A DNA stretch of 35,744 bases from an uncultured Lachnospiraceae bacterium. GTDB lineage: Bacteria; Bacillota; Clostridia; Lachnospirales; Lachnospiraceae. Location of the stretch: positions 1 to 35,744 of the forward strand of contig CALWLN010000219.1 of the NCBI GenBank assembly GCA_944381535.1. The letters run 5' to 3'. Made by a program: the position numbers and the translations under genes. This document shows positions 1 to 7,886 of the stretch, one piece after another. Within the stretch, counting starts at the first letter, position 1. Every line of letters starts with the position of its first letter. The notes beneath the pieces were generated by a model. That model made no database searches. It saw only the letters and a program-made list of their open reading frames with translations, and was not told the DNA's origin.

Positions 1-2
1 AG

Positions 3-419
3 GACATAAATCTTCAGATGGAGTATATCAAGTGCAAAGACGCCCACAAGGAGCGGATCATTCCTTTTGGAAATGTCGCCAGAGAGGCGGTCTTCCGGTA
101 TCTGGATCAAGGACGGACAGAATTTGTGAAGGAGAAGGAGAGTCCATGGCTGTTTACCAACTGTTCCGGACAGCCCATGAGCCGTCAGGGATTTTGGAAG
201 CTGATTAAAGGGTATGGGAAGAAGGCGGGGATTCGCCATGAGATTACGCCCCACACTCTCCGGCATTCCTTTGCGGCTCATCTGGTACACAACGGAGCGG
301 ATCTGCATGCGGTACAGGAGATGCTGGGGCATTCGGATATCTCCACCACTCAGATCTATGCGCGGATGAATCAGAGCCGTATCCGGGAGGTTTATGCCAA
401 GGCACACCCCAGGGGATAA
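3..419 (+). CDS. xerD: Tyrosine recombinase XerD, C-terminal part (cut by window start)
   Basis: Catalytic domain of a XerC/XerD-type tyrosine recombinase, which resolves chromosome dimers at dif by strand exchange. The frame is open to the window edge (the codons before the first Met at 18 read D-I-N-L-Q), so the N-terminal DNA-binding domain and the first catalytic Arg lie outside. Visible are the HTLRHSFAAHL box (catalytic His and Arg), the LGHSDISTTQIYAR box (second His and the nucleophile Tyr) and the short tail HPRG. The spacing and the tail resemble XerD more than phage integrases, and no phage or attachment genes follow. It ends just before an intrinsic terminator. The assignment to XerD rather than XerC is by resemblance. 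Confidence 0.85.
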   Translation, partial: DINLQMEYIKCKDAHKERIIPFGNVAREAVFRYLDQGRTEFVKEKESPWLFTNCSGQPMSRQGFWKLIKGYGKKAGIRHEITPHTLRHSFAAHLVHNGADLHAVQEMLGHSDISTTQIYARMNQSRIREVYAKAHPRG

Positions 420-437
420 ATGCAGAGTTACGGTAAG

Positions 438-470
438 CCCTCCAGTGTTATTTTGGAGGGTTCTTTTATT
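438..470 (+). terminator. Intrinsic terminator after xerD
   Basis: A 7-bp perfect stem (CCCTCCA at 438-444, TGGAGGG at 454-460) with a 9-nt loop is followed by the T-rich run TTCTTTTATT. It lies 19 nt past the xerD stop and closes that transcription unit. Confidence 0.8.
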
Positions 471-488
471 CTATAATAGAGGAGATTT

Positions 489-761
489 GTGAAAATGAAT
501 TATTTGAAAAAACTGGGACCGAAAAAATGCCGGAGGATCAGTCTGGCTTTTGTATGGATTGGAGTTATTATGGTAGTCGCCGGGGCTTTGATGGGGAAGG
601 GGCTTGGGACGAATTTCCTTCTTTGGATCGGACTGGGGCTTTTTGTGATTGGCGTTGTGTTCGGCGGAGTGACGGTGCGGTGTCCTCAGTGCGGAGAAAT
701 GCTGGTGGGGCACAGGCCGTTTCCAAAGGTCTGTCCCAACTGTGAGTGGAAGATAAAATAG
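489..761 (+). CDS. Small membrane protein with C-terminal zinc ribbon
   Basis: A protein of about 90 residues, function unknown. The N-terminus is basic (KKLGPKKCRR). Two hydrophobic segments follow (about residues 19-37 and 43-60), and the tail carries two Cys pairs (CPQCGE and CPNCEW) that form a zinc-ribbon-like knuckle. The start is either GTG at 489 or ATG at 495; AGAGGAG at 478-484 is 4 nt from the GTG and 10 nt from the ATG, so both are possible. It is the first gene after a terminator and is followed by mtnN. Small double-membrane-span plus zinc-ribbon proteins are common in Lachnospiraceae without a known role. Confidence 0.7.
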   Translation: MKMNYLKKLGPKKCRRISLAFVWIGVIMVVAGALMGKGLGTNFLLWIGLGLFVIGVVFGGVTVRCPQCGEMLVGHRPFPKVCPNCEWKIK

Positions 762-842
762 GAAATAGTTATGTGGGAGCCGGATTCGTGACAATCTGCT
801 CGGGTCCGGTAACGGTATTTTTGCCCGGGAAAGGAATATGAA

Positions 843-1523
843 ATGAGGAAAATCGGAATTTTGTGTGCAAGTGATTCGGAATTGGAGCCTTTTTTTTCGT
901 ATATAAAGGACAAAAAGGTGACCGAGAAGGCCATGCTGAAATTTTATGAGGGAACCATCCACGGAGTGGAGGTGGCTGCGGTGTACAGCGGAGTTGGAAA
1001 GGTGAACGCCGCCATTGCCACCCAGGCATTGATTGATCATTTTTTCGTGACGGCGGTAATCAACGGCGGAACAGCCGGAGGAATGGCAAAGGATGTAAAG
1101 CTATTTGATACGGTTATCACAGAGCGGACGGCCTTTCATGATGTGGATGGGAGCATTCTGACAGAGTTCCACCCATGGCTTTCGACCCCTTATTTTCAAG
1201 GGGATCGGGAGTTGCTGGATCGTGCCAGGGAATATGGGAATATTTCAGAGTACCCCATTTTGTTCGGGACAATCGTCACCGGGGACCGTTTCATTGCGGA
1301 GCAGGGACGGGAGGAAATCAATGAGAGATTTGCGCCTCTGGCAGTGGATATGGAGACGGCTGCGGTGGCCCATGTCTGCTATGTGAATCAGATTCCCTTT
1401 TTGGCGGCGCGTACCATTACGGATACGGCGGACCATGCAGGTGTGGAGAATTTTGAGAAAAACTGTGAGAAAGCCTCTGAGATATCGGCGGAAATTGTGG
1501 TGGGAATTATTGGCAGACCGTAA
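843..1523 (+). CDS. mtnN: 5'-methylthioadenosine/S-adenosylhomocysteine nucleosidase
   Basis: Hydrolyses MTA and SAH to adenine and the thioribose sugars, clearing by-products of methylation and polyamine synthesis in the cytosol. The 226 residues match the usual length. The N-terminal beta strand and catalytic acid (KIGILCASDSELEP, E13 by alignment), the SGVGKVNAA and NGGTAGG loops, VTGDRFI, and AVDMETAAVAHVC followed by the TITDTAD box (catalytic Asp) are all present. An AAAGGA Shine-Dalgarno sits just upstream. It is probably co-transcribed with the flanking + strand genes. Nothing looks broken. Confidence 0.92.
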   Translation: MRKIGILCASDSELEPFFSYIKDKKVTEKAMLKFYEGTIHGVEVAAVYSGVGKVNAAIATQALIDHFFVTAVINGGTAGGMAKDVKLFDTVITERTAFHDVDGSILTEFHPWLSTPYFQGDRELLDRAREYGNISEYPILFGTIVTGDRFIAEQGREEINERFAPLAVDMETAAVAHVCYVNQIPFLAARTITDTADHAGVENFEKNCEKASEISAEIVVGIIGRP

Positions 1524-1582
1524 AAGAGAGAATTGCACAGGCAGAGGAACGTTGTGAAAATGGATTTTTCGGGAGGTAAGTC

Positions 1583-2035
1583 ATGGAGCTGCGGGCATAC
1601 CGGCCGTCGGATTGCGAAACGCTGGCGCGGCTTTTTTACGATACGGTGCATACGGTGAACGCAAAGGATTACCGTGAGGAACAGTTGCGGGTGTGGGCCA
1701 CCGGAGAGGTGGATTTAGAAGCGTGGAATCAGTCTTTTCTGGAGCATCACACAGTGGTCGCCCTGGTGGGGAATGTACTGGCGGGCTTTGGAGATGTGGA
1801 CAAAACGGGATATTTGGACAGGCTGTACGTCCATAAGGATTATCAGGGACAGGGAATCGCAACGGCTATCTGCGATGAACTGGAGGGGGCCTATGTGGTG
1901 GAGAAAATCACCACCCATGCTTCCATCACCGCGAAGCCCTTTTTTCTGGGCCGTGGGTACCGGGTGGCGCGGGAGCAGCAGGTGCTCCGGCAGGGAATTG
2001 CTTTGACAAATTTTGTCATGGAAAAATATGTTTGA
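1583..2035 (+). CDS. GNAT family N-acetyltransferase
   Basis: A 150-residue single-domain acetyltransferase that transfers an acetyl group from acetyl-CoA to an unknown amine. It starts with the GNAT opening ELRAYRPSDCETLARLFYDTV. The acetyl-CoA pyrophosphate loop is seen as LYVHKDYQGQGIATAI (R/Q-x-x-G-x-G/A type), and beta 6-7 ends in FFLGRGYRVARE. It resembles the YafP-like group. A good Shine-Dalgarno, GGGAGG, lies 6 nt before the ATG. It sits 59 nt after mtnN in the same direction. The substrate cannot be read from the sequence. Confidence 0.85.
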   Translation: MELRAYRPSDCETLARLFYDTVHTVNAKDYREEQLRVWATGEVDLEAWNQSFLEHHTVVALVGNVLAGFGDVDKTGYLDRLYVHKDYQGQGIATAICDELEGAYVVEKITTHASITAKPFFLGRGYRVAREQQVLRQGIALTNFVMEKYV

Positions 2036-2099
2036 ACTTTGGCAGCACATGATTTGAAAATAGATAGCGGTCCATAGAAAGAGCGGAGGGAGAGCAGTT

Positions 2100-2903
2100 T
2101 TGCAGTATCAACATCTATTGGAGGAATTTGTCGCCAGCGCGAAAGAGACAATGGGGGCGGCGTTGACGGGTGTGTATCTGCACGGTTCCCTGGCCATGCA
2201 TTGCTTTAATCCGGATAAAAGCGATATCGATTTGCTTCTTGTGATTGAAAAGGAAATATCGGACGCCGTAAAAATGGAGTTTATGAAGCATGTTTTGCGG
2301 TTAAACGGGCAGGGACCGGCAAAAGGGCTAGAGCTTAGCGTTGTAAGGCGGGAAGTTTTAAATCCGTTTGTATATCCTACGCCCTTTGAACTGCATTTTT
2401 CTTTGCGGCATCAAAATTGGTTTTTGGAAAATCCGGAGGATTATGTAAAATGCATGAAGGGCGTGGACAAGGATTTGGCGGCCCATGTTACCATGATAAA
2501 TCAATATGGAATCACGCTGTTTGGGGAACCAATCGGGGCCGTATTTGCCCCGGTGCCAAAGGAGGCTTATGTGGACAGTATTTTACTGGATGTGGAGCAT
2601 GCAAAAGACGACATTCTCGACCAGCCTGTCTATATGACGCTGAACCTGTGCCGGGTGCTGGCATTTTTAAAGGACGGCCTGTATCTTTCCAAGCGGGAGG
2701 GAGGAAAATGGGGGCTGCGGCACTTGCCGGGATTTTTTCGGCCGCAGATTTTACAGGCGTTGGAGTGTTATGGGACAAGTCAGACCATGAGGCCGGAGTC
2801 AGAGCTGGCGGAACAGTTTGCGGACAGGATGCTGGAGTGGATAGAGGAAGCGAAACAACAGACGGAGCGTGTGCCGGACGAAAATGAAAACGGCAGTTGT
2901 TAA
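2100..2903 (+). CDS. AadA-like aminoglycoside nucleotidyltransferase family protein
   Basis: 267 residues. The N-terminal nucleotidyltransferase fold carries GS(29-30) and DIDLLL with D42 and D44, plus a likely third carboxylate in GLELSVV (E78). The C-terminal part has the AadA/DUF4111 helical block (DLAAHVTMI, LFGEPI, PVYMTLNLCRVLAFLKDGL, SKREGGKWGLRHLP). Enzymes of this family adenylylate streptomycin and spectinomycin, but chromosomal relatives often have no proven resistance role. The start is TTG at 2100, chosen because GGAGGG at 2085-2090 precedes it and the first internal Met (residue 18) would cut into the fold. No mobile element lies next to it, so this looks like a resident gene. 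Confidence 0.8.
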   Translation: MQYQHLLEEFVASAKETMGAALTGVYLHGSLAMHCFNPDKSDIDLLLVIEKEISDAVKMEFMKHVLRLNGQGPAKGLELSVVRREVLNPFVYPTPFELHFSLRHQNWFLENPEDYVKCMKGVDKDLAAHVTMINQYGITLFGEPIGAVFAPVPKEAYVDSILLDVEHAKDDILDQPVYMTLNLCRVLAFLKDGLYLSKREGGKWGLRHLPGFFRPQILQALECYGTSQTMRPESELAEQFADRMLEWIEEAKQQTERVPDENENGSC

Positions 2904-2921
2904 GGGAAAGGAATCTTGAGC

Positions 2922-3287
2922 ATGAGTAATGAAAAAGTATACGGGATGAAGCTTTCTAAGCTATATCCTCTTCTGGTGGAAAAAGCCAGGAAAAAAGGAC
3001 GTACCCGGGAAGAAGTGGATGAGGTCATCCGGTGGCTGACCGGGTATGAACAGAAAAAATTCGAAGAACTTGTGGAATCTGATATAAGCTACGGGGATTT
3101 TTTTCGGAACGCGCCAAAGCCCAATGAGAACAGAAAGCTGATCAAGGGCGTTGTGTGCGGTGTGCGGGTGGAGGACATAGAGGAGCCCCTTATGCGGGAA
3201 ATCCGCTATCTGGATAAGCTGGTGGACGATCTGGCGAAAGGAAAGTCGATGGAGAAGATTTTACGGAAGCAGGAGGAAGAATCATGA
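2922..3287 (+). CDS. DUF2200 family protein
   Basis: A 121-residue protein that matches the DUF2200 pattern: [24 protein letters not shown], then VIRWLTGY, then a central [32 protein letters not shown] and a helical tail [21 protein letters not shown]. The biochemical role is unknown. ATG at 2922 is preferred over an in-frame TTG at 2916 because AAAGGA at 2907-2912 is correctly spaced for the ATG. The stop overlaps the start of the next gene (ATGA, 3284-3287), which suggests translational coupling with the amidase. Confidence 0.85.
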   Translation: MSNEKVYGMKLSKLYPLLVEKARKKGRTREEVDEVIRWLTGYEQKKFEELVESDISYGDFFRNAPKPNENRKLIKGVVCGVRVEDIEEPLMREIRYLDKLVDDLAKGKSMEKILRKQEEES

Positions 3288-4162
3288 ATATACTAAAGGT
3301 AGCTTTATTACAAATTTTGCCGGGGAATTCCTGGAAGGAAAATATGGAAATAGGAATAGAAGCCTGCCGAAAGGCCAAGGCATCAGGCGCAGATATTGCC
3401 CTGTTCCCGGAAATGTGGAGCAACGGGTATCATGTCTGGGCGGAAGCAGATAAGCTGAGGGCGGACGCAGTCCCGGCCGACAGCGAATTTGTTCAGGCCT
3501 TCGGAAAACTGGCCGGGGAGCTTAAGATGGCCATAGCCATAACGCTTCTGGAAAGCTATGAGCCAAGTCCAAGAAATACCGTAATCCTCTTTGACCGCCA
3601 TGGAAAACGGGTGCTGACCTACACCAAGGTTCATACCTGCGATTTTGACGTTGAGCGGGGACTGACGCCGGGAGAGGACTTTTATGTGACGGATTTGGAT
3701 ACCGCCCTGGGTGTGGTGAAAGTGGGCGCCATGATCTGTTATGACCGGGAATTTCCCGAAAGCGCCAGAATTCTAATGCTGAAAGGCGCTGAGCTTGTGT
3801 TGGTTCCAAACGCCTGTCCAATGGAGATAAACCGCCTGTCCCAGCTGCGTGGCCGTGCCTTTGAAAACATGATGGGTATTGCAACCTGCAATTACCCGGC
3901 GGGACAGCCGGACTGTAACGGACATTCCAATGCCTTTGACGGTGTGGTGTATTTGCCGGACAGTGACGAATCCCGGGATACCTGCATACTGGAAGCGGGG
4001 GAAGAAGAGGGCATTTACGTGGCTGAATTTGATATGGATGTGCTGCGGGAATATCGCAGAACGGAGGGCCATGGCAATGCCTACCGGCATCCAAGAAAGT
4101 ATGGTCTTTTGACGGAGGAGCAAATCAACGAACCTTTCATTCGGGAAGATTACAGAAGGTGA
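3284..4162 (+). CDS. Carbon-nitrogen hydrolase (nitrilase superfamily)
   Basis: 292 residues that split a C-N bond in an unknown amide or nitrile substrate. The triad is clear: Glu43 in ALFPEMW, Lys115 in YTKVHTC and Cys152 in [26 protein letters not shown] and the substrate-pocket strand that follow are typical of the amidase and carbamoylase branches. The ATG overlaps the DUF2200 stop by 4 nt. Candidates such as N-carbamoylputrescine amidase or omega-amidase are possible but not distinguishable here. The chain is complete. Confidence 0.88.
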   Translation: MNILKVALLQILPGNSWKENMEIGIEACRKAKASGADIALFPEMWSNGYHVWAEADKLRADAVPADSEFVQAFGKLAGELKMAIAITLLESYEPSPRNTVILFDRHGKRVLTYTKVHTCDFDVERGLTPGEDFYVTDLDTALGVVKVGAMICYDREFPESARILMLKGAELVLVPNACPMEINRLSQLRGRAFENMMGIATCNYPAGQPDCNGHSNAFDGVVYLPDSDESRDTCILEAGEEEGIYVAEFDMDVLREYRRTEGHGNAYRHPRKYGLLTEEQINEPFIREDYRR

Positions 4163-4207
4163 AGGGGAAATTTGTATATAAAATAGGCGCAGGCAGGAGG
4201 ACAGCGC

Positions 4208-4810
4208 ATGAACTTAGAAGATGTGAGGGAAAAATACAAACGAAAAAATCAAGTGCTTTTCAACAGAGAAAGTGTCTGCCTGCAGGAACTGCTTTCTATG
4301 ATACGACAGCAAAAACACAGAACACTCGTGATGTGGGCATTTGAATGTGCGGAACCTGTTGTGGATCGTCTGCGGGAGCGTTATCCCAAAGACCACAGGC
4401 CGGAGGAAGCCCTTCGATTGTGCAAGCTCTGGGCAAGGGGAGAAATAAAAATGCCTGAGGCTAAACGAGCCTTGCTGCAGACCCACGCTATGGCAAAGGA
4501 GATTGACAATCCCGCAGACATTGCCCTCTGCCATGGAGTGGGACAGGCCTGCGCTTCCGTCCATGTAGAAACCCACGCCATAGGTCTTGTCTTATATGAG
4601 CTGACCGCCATTGTCCGGGAAGTCGGCATAGACCAGTGCGAGAATGCAGTTGCGGAGAAGATCGACGATTATATTTCCCGCCTGAAATTCTGGCAGCGAG
4701 AGATTGACAGAGAGCCACGCCAGTGGGCTGCCTTTTTACTGGACGACAGCCGGCCAAATAAAGAACAGCTTTTATATGAGAAATATCGAAAAAATCACCC
4801 TGAAACATAG
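4208..4810 (+). CDS. Imm5-like putative immunity protein
   Basis: A 200-residue, mainly helical protein. The middle (about residues 38-145) has the repeated pattern of the Imm-5-like family: LVMWAFECAEPVVDRLRERYP, DHRPEEALRLCKLWARGEIKMPEAKRA, then AHAMAKE- and HVETHAIGL-type helices. Members are predicted immunity partners of polymorphic toxins, mostly by context and without biochemistry. No toxin gene is visible beside it, so it is an orphan here. The Shine-Dalgarno GGAGGA at 4197-4202 sits 5 nt before the ATG. Recognition is from memory of the family pattern. Confidence 0.65.
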   Translation: MNLEDVREKYKRKNQVLFNRESVCLQELLSMIRQQKHRTLVMWAFECAEPVVDRLRERYPKDHRPEEALRLCKLWARGEIKMPEAKRALLQTHAMAKEIDNPADIALCHGVGQACASVHVETHAIGLVLYELTAIVREVGIDQCENAVAEKIDDYISRLKFWQREIDREPRQWAAFLLDDSRPNKEQLLYEKYRKNHPET

Positions 4811-4826
4811 TTTGGAAAGGATAACG

Positions 4827-5270
4827 ATGATTAAAACAGTATTTTTCGATATGGATGGAACCTTGTACGATGAAGCATACCCAAAAGTCAGAGCCGAACT
4901 ATTGACGTCAGAATATATTCATGAGAGAACCCAGGTTGGTGTCTGCGAGATTTATGATACATTCAGAAGGGTAAAGTCTGTTTTTACCAAGTCCTGTTCC
5001 GACGCAATGCGCAAAAATAACAGAAAAATGTGGTTTGATGAAACGCTGAGAGAGTTAAATATCTCGGGGATTACGGGGGAAGAGGCCGGTGAATATTACT
5101 GGAGCGCACTATTAAAGGAATTATTTGACTTTGCGCTCTCCGTCTGGTTGACAATTGAAATCGTTCGCTTTTATTGCTATAATAACACGGTAAAAGATTT
5201 TTCTGCATTTAATATAGAGAGGAAGCGAGAAGAATATGACAACACAACATCCGCAGGAAAAAATTATTAA
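4827..5270 (+). pseudogene. Truncated HAD-family hydrolase (N-terminal fragment)
   Basis: The start at 4827 has a good Shine-Dalgarno (GGAAAGG at 4814-4820) and reads MIKTVFFDMDGTLYDEAYP, the HAD motif I with its nucleophile Asp. About 100 residues of helical cap domain follow up to SALLKELFDF. After this the frame continues only as unrelated sequence (residues about 103-147) that covers the promoter and start of the next gene. Motifs II, III and IV are missing, whereas complete HAD enzymes of this type have over 200 residues. The simplest reading is loss of the 3' half by deletion or replacement. An in-frame extension upstream to 4704 overlaps the previous gene and is not supported. Confidence 0.75.
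5155..5183 (+). promoter_or_regulatory. Sigma-A promoter with extended -10 for the GyrI-like gene
   Basis: TTGAAA (5155-5160), a 17-nt spacer and TGCTATAAT, with a perfect -10 at 5178-5183. It lies 53 nt before the ATG at 5236 and inside the open tail of the truncated HAD frame, which supports that tail being non-coding. Confidence 0.75.
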
Positions 5271-5796
5271 GACTTATGATTACAATGGAGTAAAAGTGGA
5301 TTTAGTAGAATGGAAGGAAACTTTTTGGTGTGGAAAAATCGGGTATGCGGCAAATAATATGGATGAGCCGAATATCGACAAAATTATGAGTGATTTCTTA
5401 GCGGTAAATGATTCTGCAATAGCTGCCAATGAACGCGAAGAAGGCTGGGATGTATGTATTAGCTTGAACTATCTCTCTAGCGAAAGGCCTAATGGGGTGA
5501 TGTTTGGTTTTTTGGTTGGTACGGAAAATCAGCCCGACTGTTTTGATGTTATTAAGTTGCCTTCAGCATTATACATGAGGGTTCAAATATGTGATGAAAC
5601 ATCAACGTCTCTGGGCTGTGAGCCATGGAAGGGTGGGGTACCGCCATATGAATGGATTACGAAGCGTATTGCGCCAAATTATGGTTATAAAAATGGAGAT
5701 GATACATTGCCTGTATTTGAATATTATGGTTACTATGATCCGGACAAAAACGAACATAAATTTTGCTATTTATATGTTCCTGTTATAGAAGAATAG
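5236..5796 (+). CDS. GyrI-like / effector-binding domain protein
   Basis: 186 residues without a DNA-binding domain. The layout fits a stand-alone AraC-type effector-binding (GyrI-like) domain: a strand with a paired aromatic near residues 18-33 (KVDLVEWKETFWCGKIG), a Trp/aromatic-rich centre (GVPPYEWITKR) and the closing YYGYYDPDKNEHKFCYLYVPVIEE, where the last strand I/V-P-V is characteristic. Such proteins bind small hydrophobic cations or, in GyrI, protect gyrase. The domain assignment is moderate. Codon use is more AT-rich than most of the window, like its neighbour purC. It has its own strong promoter. Confidence 0.6.
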   Translation: MTTQHPQEKIIKTYDYNGVKVDLVEWKETFWCGKIGYAANNMDEPNIDKIMSDFLAVNDSAIAANEREEGWDVCISLNYLSSERPNGVMFGFLVGTENQPDCFDVIKLPSALYMRVQICDETSTSLGCEPWKGGVPPYEWITKRIAPNYGYKNGDDTLPVFEYYGYYDPDKNEHKFCYLYVPVIEE

Positions 5797-5910
5797 TTGG
5801 TTATAGACCACATAGTATTATGATTACTGAAATAAATCGCTAAGTGATGATATTTTTTGCGGGATTTCCGGTATAATAGGAACCAGCGAATAGAAAGGGA
5901 TGGTTAGCTT

Positions 5911-6762
5911 ATGAAAAAAATAATTTCGGGAAAAGTACGGGAAGTTTTTGAGGTGGATGAATCCAGCCTTGTGATTGTTACGACAGACCGCATTTCTGCT
6001 TTTGACGTAATACTTGACAGCGAAATTCCGGGAAAGGGTACCGCATTAAATTTGCTTTCGAATTTCTGGTTTTCGTACACGAAAGATATCATTCCCAATC
6101 ACATAATTTCAACCTCAATAGAGGATCTGCCGGAGGAGTTTAAACAAAATGCAGCCTATTACCAGGACAGGACGGTTCTTGTGAAAAAGCTGGATATGCT
6201 TCCTTATGAATTTATTGTCCGTGGATATATATTTGGAAACATGTGGGAGGCATATCGAAAGGGCGACGAGTTCTGCGGGCATAAAATAATCGGAAATTAC
6301 CAGCAGGCGGAAGTGCTGGCCACCCCCATTGTCACTCCTTCCAAAAAAGTAAACGAAGGGCATGATGAATATATTTCTCTGGAACAGCTTTCATGTGAAA
6401 TAGGAGATGACCTGGCAAAACAACTCTGTGATCTGTCCCTGGCTTTGTATCAACGCTGCTATGCGTATGCGAAAGAACGGGGCATTCTGATAGCAGATAC
6501 AAAATTTGAATTTGGATTTGACCAATCAGGAGTTCTCACCCTTGGGGATGAGATTTTTACTCCCGATTCAAGTAGATTCTGGGATGCTTCCTGTTACCGG
6601 ATAGGCGAATCTCCAAAATCTTATGATAAGCAATTTGTTCGGGACTGGCTGATCAAAGAAAATCTGAATGGAAAGAGGCCTGCTCCCACCCTTCCGGATG
6701 AAATTATTGAGAAAACCGCTCAGATATACCAGGCGTGTTTGGAAAAAATCCTGAATCCGTAA
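5911..6762 (+). CDS. purC: SAICAR synthase (phosphoribosylaminoimidazole-succinocarboxamide synthase), long form
   Basis: Joins CAIR and aspartate with ATP to SAICAR in purine synthesis. 283 residues with the full set of family signatures: SGKVREVFEVD, TTDRISAFDVIL, the IPGKGTALN loop, EFIVRGYIFGNMWEAY, IADTKFEFGFD and FTPDSSRFWDASCY. It is the longer type also found in yeast and proteobacteria, not the 235-residue Bacillus form. It stands alone, away from other pur genes, and is AT-richer than most of the window, which is compatible with acquisition. A TATAAT at 5872-5877 could be its -10, but no good -35 was seen. It ends at a bidirectional terminator. Confidence 0.93.
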   Translation: MKKIISGKVREVFEVDESSLVIVTTDRISAFDVILDSEIPGKGTALNLLSNFWFSYTKDIIPNHIISTSIEDLPEEFKQNAAYYQDRTVLVKKLDMLPYEFIVRGYIFGNMWEAYRKGDEFCGHKIIGNYQQAEVLATPIVTPSKKVNEGHDEYISLEQLSCEIGDDLAKQLCDLSLALYQRCYAYAKERGILIADTKFEFGFDQSGVLTLGDEIFTPDSSRFWDASCYRIGESPKSYDKQFVRDWLIKENLNGKRPAPTLPDEIIEKTAQIYQACLEKILNP

Positions 6763-6768
6763 AAACGC

Positions 6769-6814
6769 AAACAGGCTGCCTCTAAGCAGATATGGTTTAG
6801 AGACAGCCTGTTTT
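6769..6814. terminator. Bidirectional terminator between purC and aroF
   Basis: Long inverted repeat: AAACAGGCTGCCTCTAA (6769-6785) pairs with TTAGAGACAGCCTGTTT (6797-6813), with one C/A mismatch. A-rich sequence on the left and TTTT on the right allow it to end both purC (+) and the convergent aroE-aroF transcript (-). Confidence 0.85.
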
Positions 6815-6840
6815 GCGGGAATTTACGGTTTTAACGGTTC

Positions 6841-7872
6841 TTACTGATTCATCTCCGCAATATCATAGATCAATCTCTCCGATTCCTCCCATCCCAGGCA
6901 GGGGTCGGTGATGGATTTCCCGTACACGTGCTCGTGGACGCTCTGGCAGCCCGGCTCGATGTAGCTTTCAATCATGACGCCCTTGACAATATTGTGGATG
7001 GGCTCCGACAGACGGCGGTTGTGCATAACCTCCTTCACGATCCGTATCTGCTCTTCGTACTGCTTATTGGAGTTGGAGTGGTTGGAATCGATGATCGCCG
7101 CCGGATATTTCAAATCCATCTGTTCATACATTTCAATCAGCCGCACCAGATCCTCATAATGATAGTTTGGAATACAAACGCCCCGCTTATTTACGGCTCC
7201 CCGGAGTACCACGTGGGTCAGCTCGTTTCCGGTGGTCTCCACCTCGTAGCCCCGGTAAACAAAATGATGGCGGTGCTGGGCCGCGTACACGGAGTTCAGC
7301 ATGACGGAGTAATCACCGCTGGTGGGATTTTTCATGCCGGCGGGTACGTCGAAGCCGCTGACGGTCAGGCGGTGGTGCTGGTCCTCTACGGACCGGGCGC
7401 CGATGGCCACGTAGGAGAGAAGGTCCTCCACATAGAGCCAGTTCTCCGGGTACAGCATTTCGTCCGCCGCAGGCAGGCCGAAATCCTCAATGGAACGCAT
7501 GTGCATACCCCGCATGGCAATGAGCCCCGCCACCAGGTCCGGTTTTTTCTCCGGGTCTGGCTGATGGGCGATGCCCTTATAGCCCTCCCCGGTGGTCCGG
7601 GGCTTGTTGGTGTAGATACGTGGAACGATCAATACCCGGTCCGCCACTTTTTCCTGAACCATGGCCAGACGTCCGATGTAATCGCAGACTGCTTCCTCGT
7701 TGTCGGCGGAGCAGGGACCGATGATCACCAGAAATTTGTCGCTGGCTCCGGTGATAATGTCCCGGATTTCCTTGTCGCGCCGCTTCTTTATGTCCACTGC
7801 CCGCTGAGATAGAGGGTATTGGTCCCGGATTTCCTGCGGGGTTGGCAATTCCTTTAAAAATTTGAAACTCAT
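6841..7872 (-). CDS. aroF: 3-deoxy-7-phosphoheptulonate (DAHP) synthase, class I
   Basis: First step of the shikimate pathway: condenses phosphoenolpyruvate and erythrose-4-phosphate. 343 residues from ATG 7872, of the AroFGH type, with LVIIGPCSADN, VPRIYTNKPRTTGEGYKG, RSVEDQHHRLTVSG, GMKNPTSGD, IDSNHSNSNKQ and GVMIESYIEPG. The start at 7872 is chosen because AAGGGAG lies 8 nt upstream; an in-frame ATG at 7890 overlaps the aroE stop and lacks its own site. It is the second gene of an aroE-aroF pair. No leader peptide or aromatic amino-acid attenuator is obvious. The paralogue name (F, G or H) cannot be decided from sequence. Confidence 0.92.
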   Translation of the reverse strand: MSFKFLKELPTPQEIRDQYPLSQRAVDIKKRRDKEIRDIITGASDKFLVIIGPCSADNEEAVCDYIGRLAMVQEKVADRVLIVPRIYTNKPRTTGEGYKGIAHQPDPEKKPDLVAGLIAMRGMHMRSIEDFGLPAADEMLYPENWLYVEDLLSYVAIGARSVEDQHHRLTVSGFDVPAGMKNPTSGDYSVMLNSVYAAQHRHHFVYRGYEVETTGNELTHVVLRGAVNKRGVCIPNYHYEDLVRLIEMYEQMDLKYPAAIIDSNHSNSNKQYEEQIRIVKEVMHNRRLSEPIHNIVKGVMIESYIEPGCQSVHEHVYGKSITDPCLGWEESERLIYDIAEMNQ

Positions 7873-7886
7873 AATAAACGCTCCCT

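Noticed and set aside
1-419. Prophage or integrative element integrase at the left edge
   Set aside because: The C-terminal motifs and tail look like XerD, and no attachment repeats or phage genes follow.
4704-4826. Longer start for the HAD fragment
   Set aside because: It would overlap the Imm5-like gene in another frame; the HAD motif and ribosome site place the start at 4827.
6928-7812. 294-codon ORF on the + strand antisense to aroF
   Set aside because: It is the reverse shadow of a clear DAHP synthase, has no ribosome site of its own and shows no recognisable domain.
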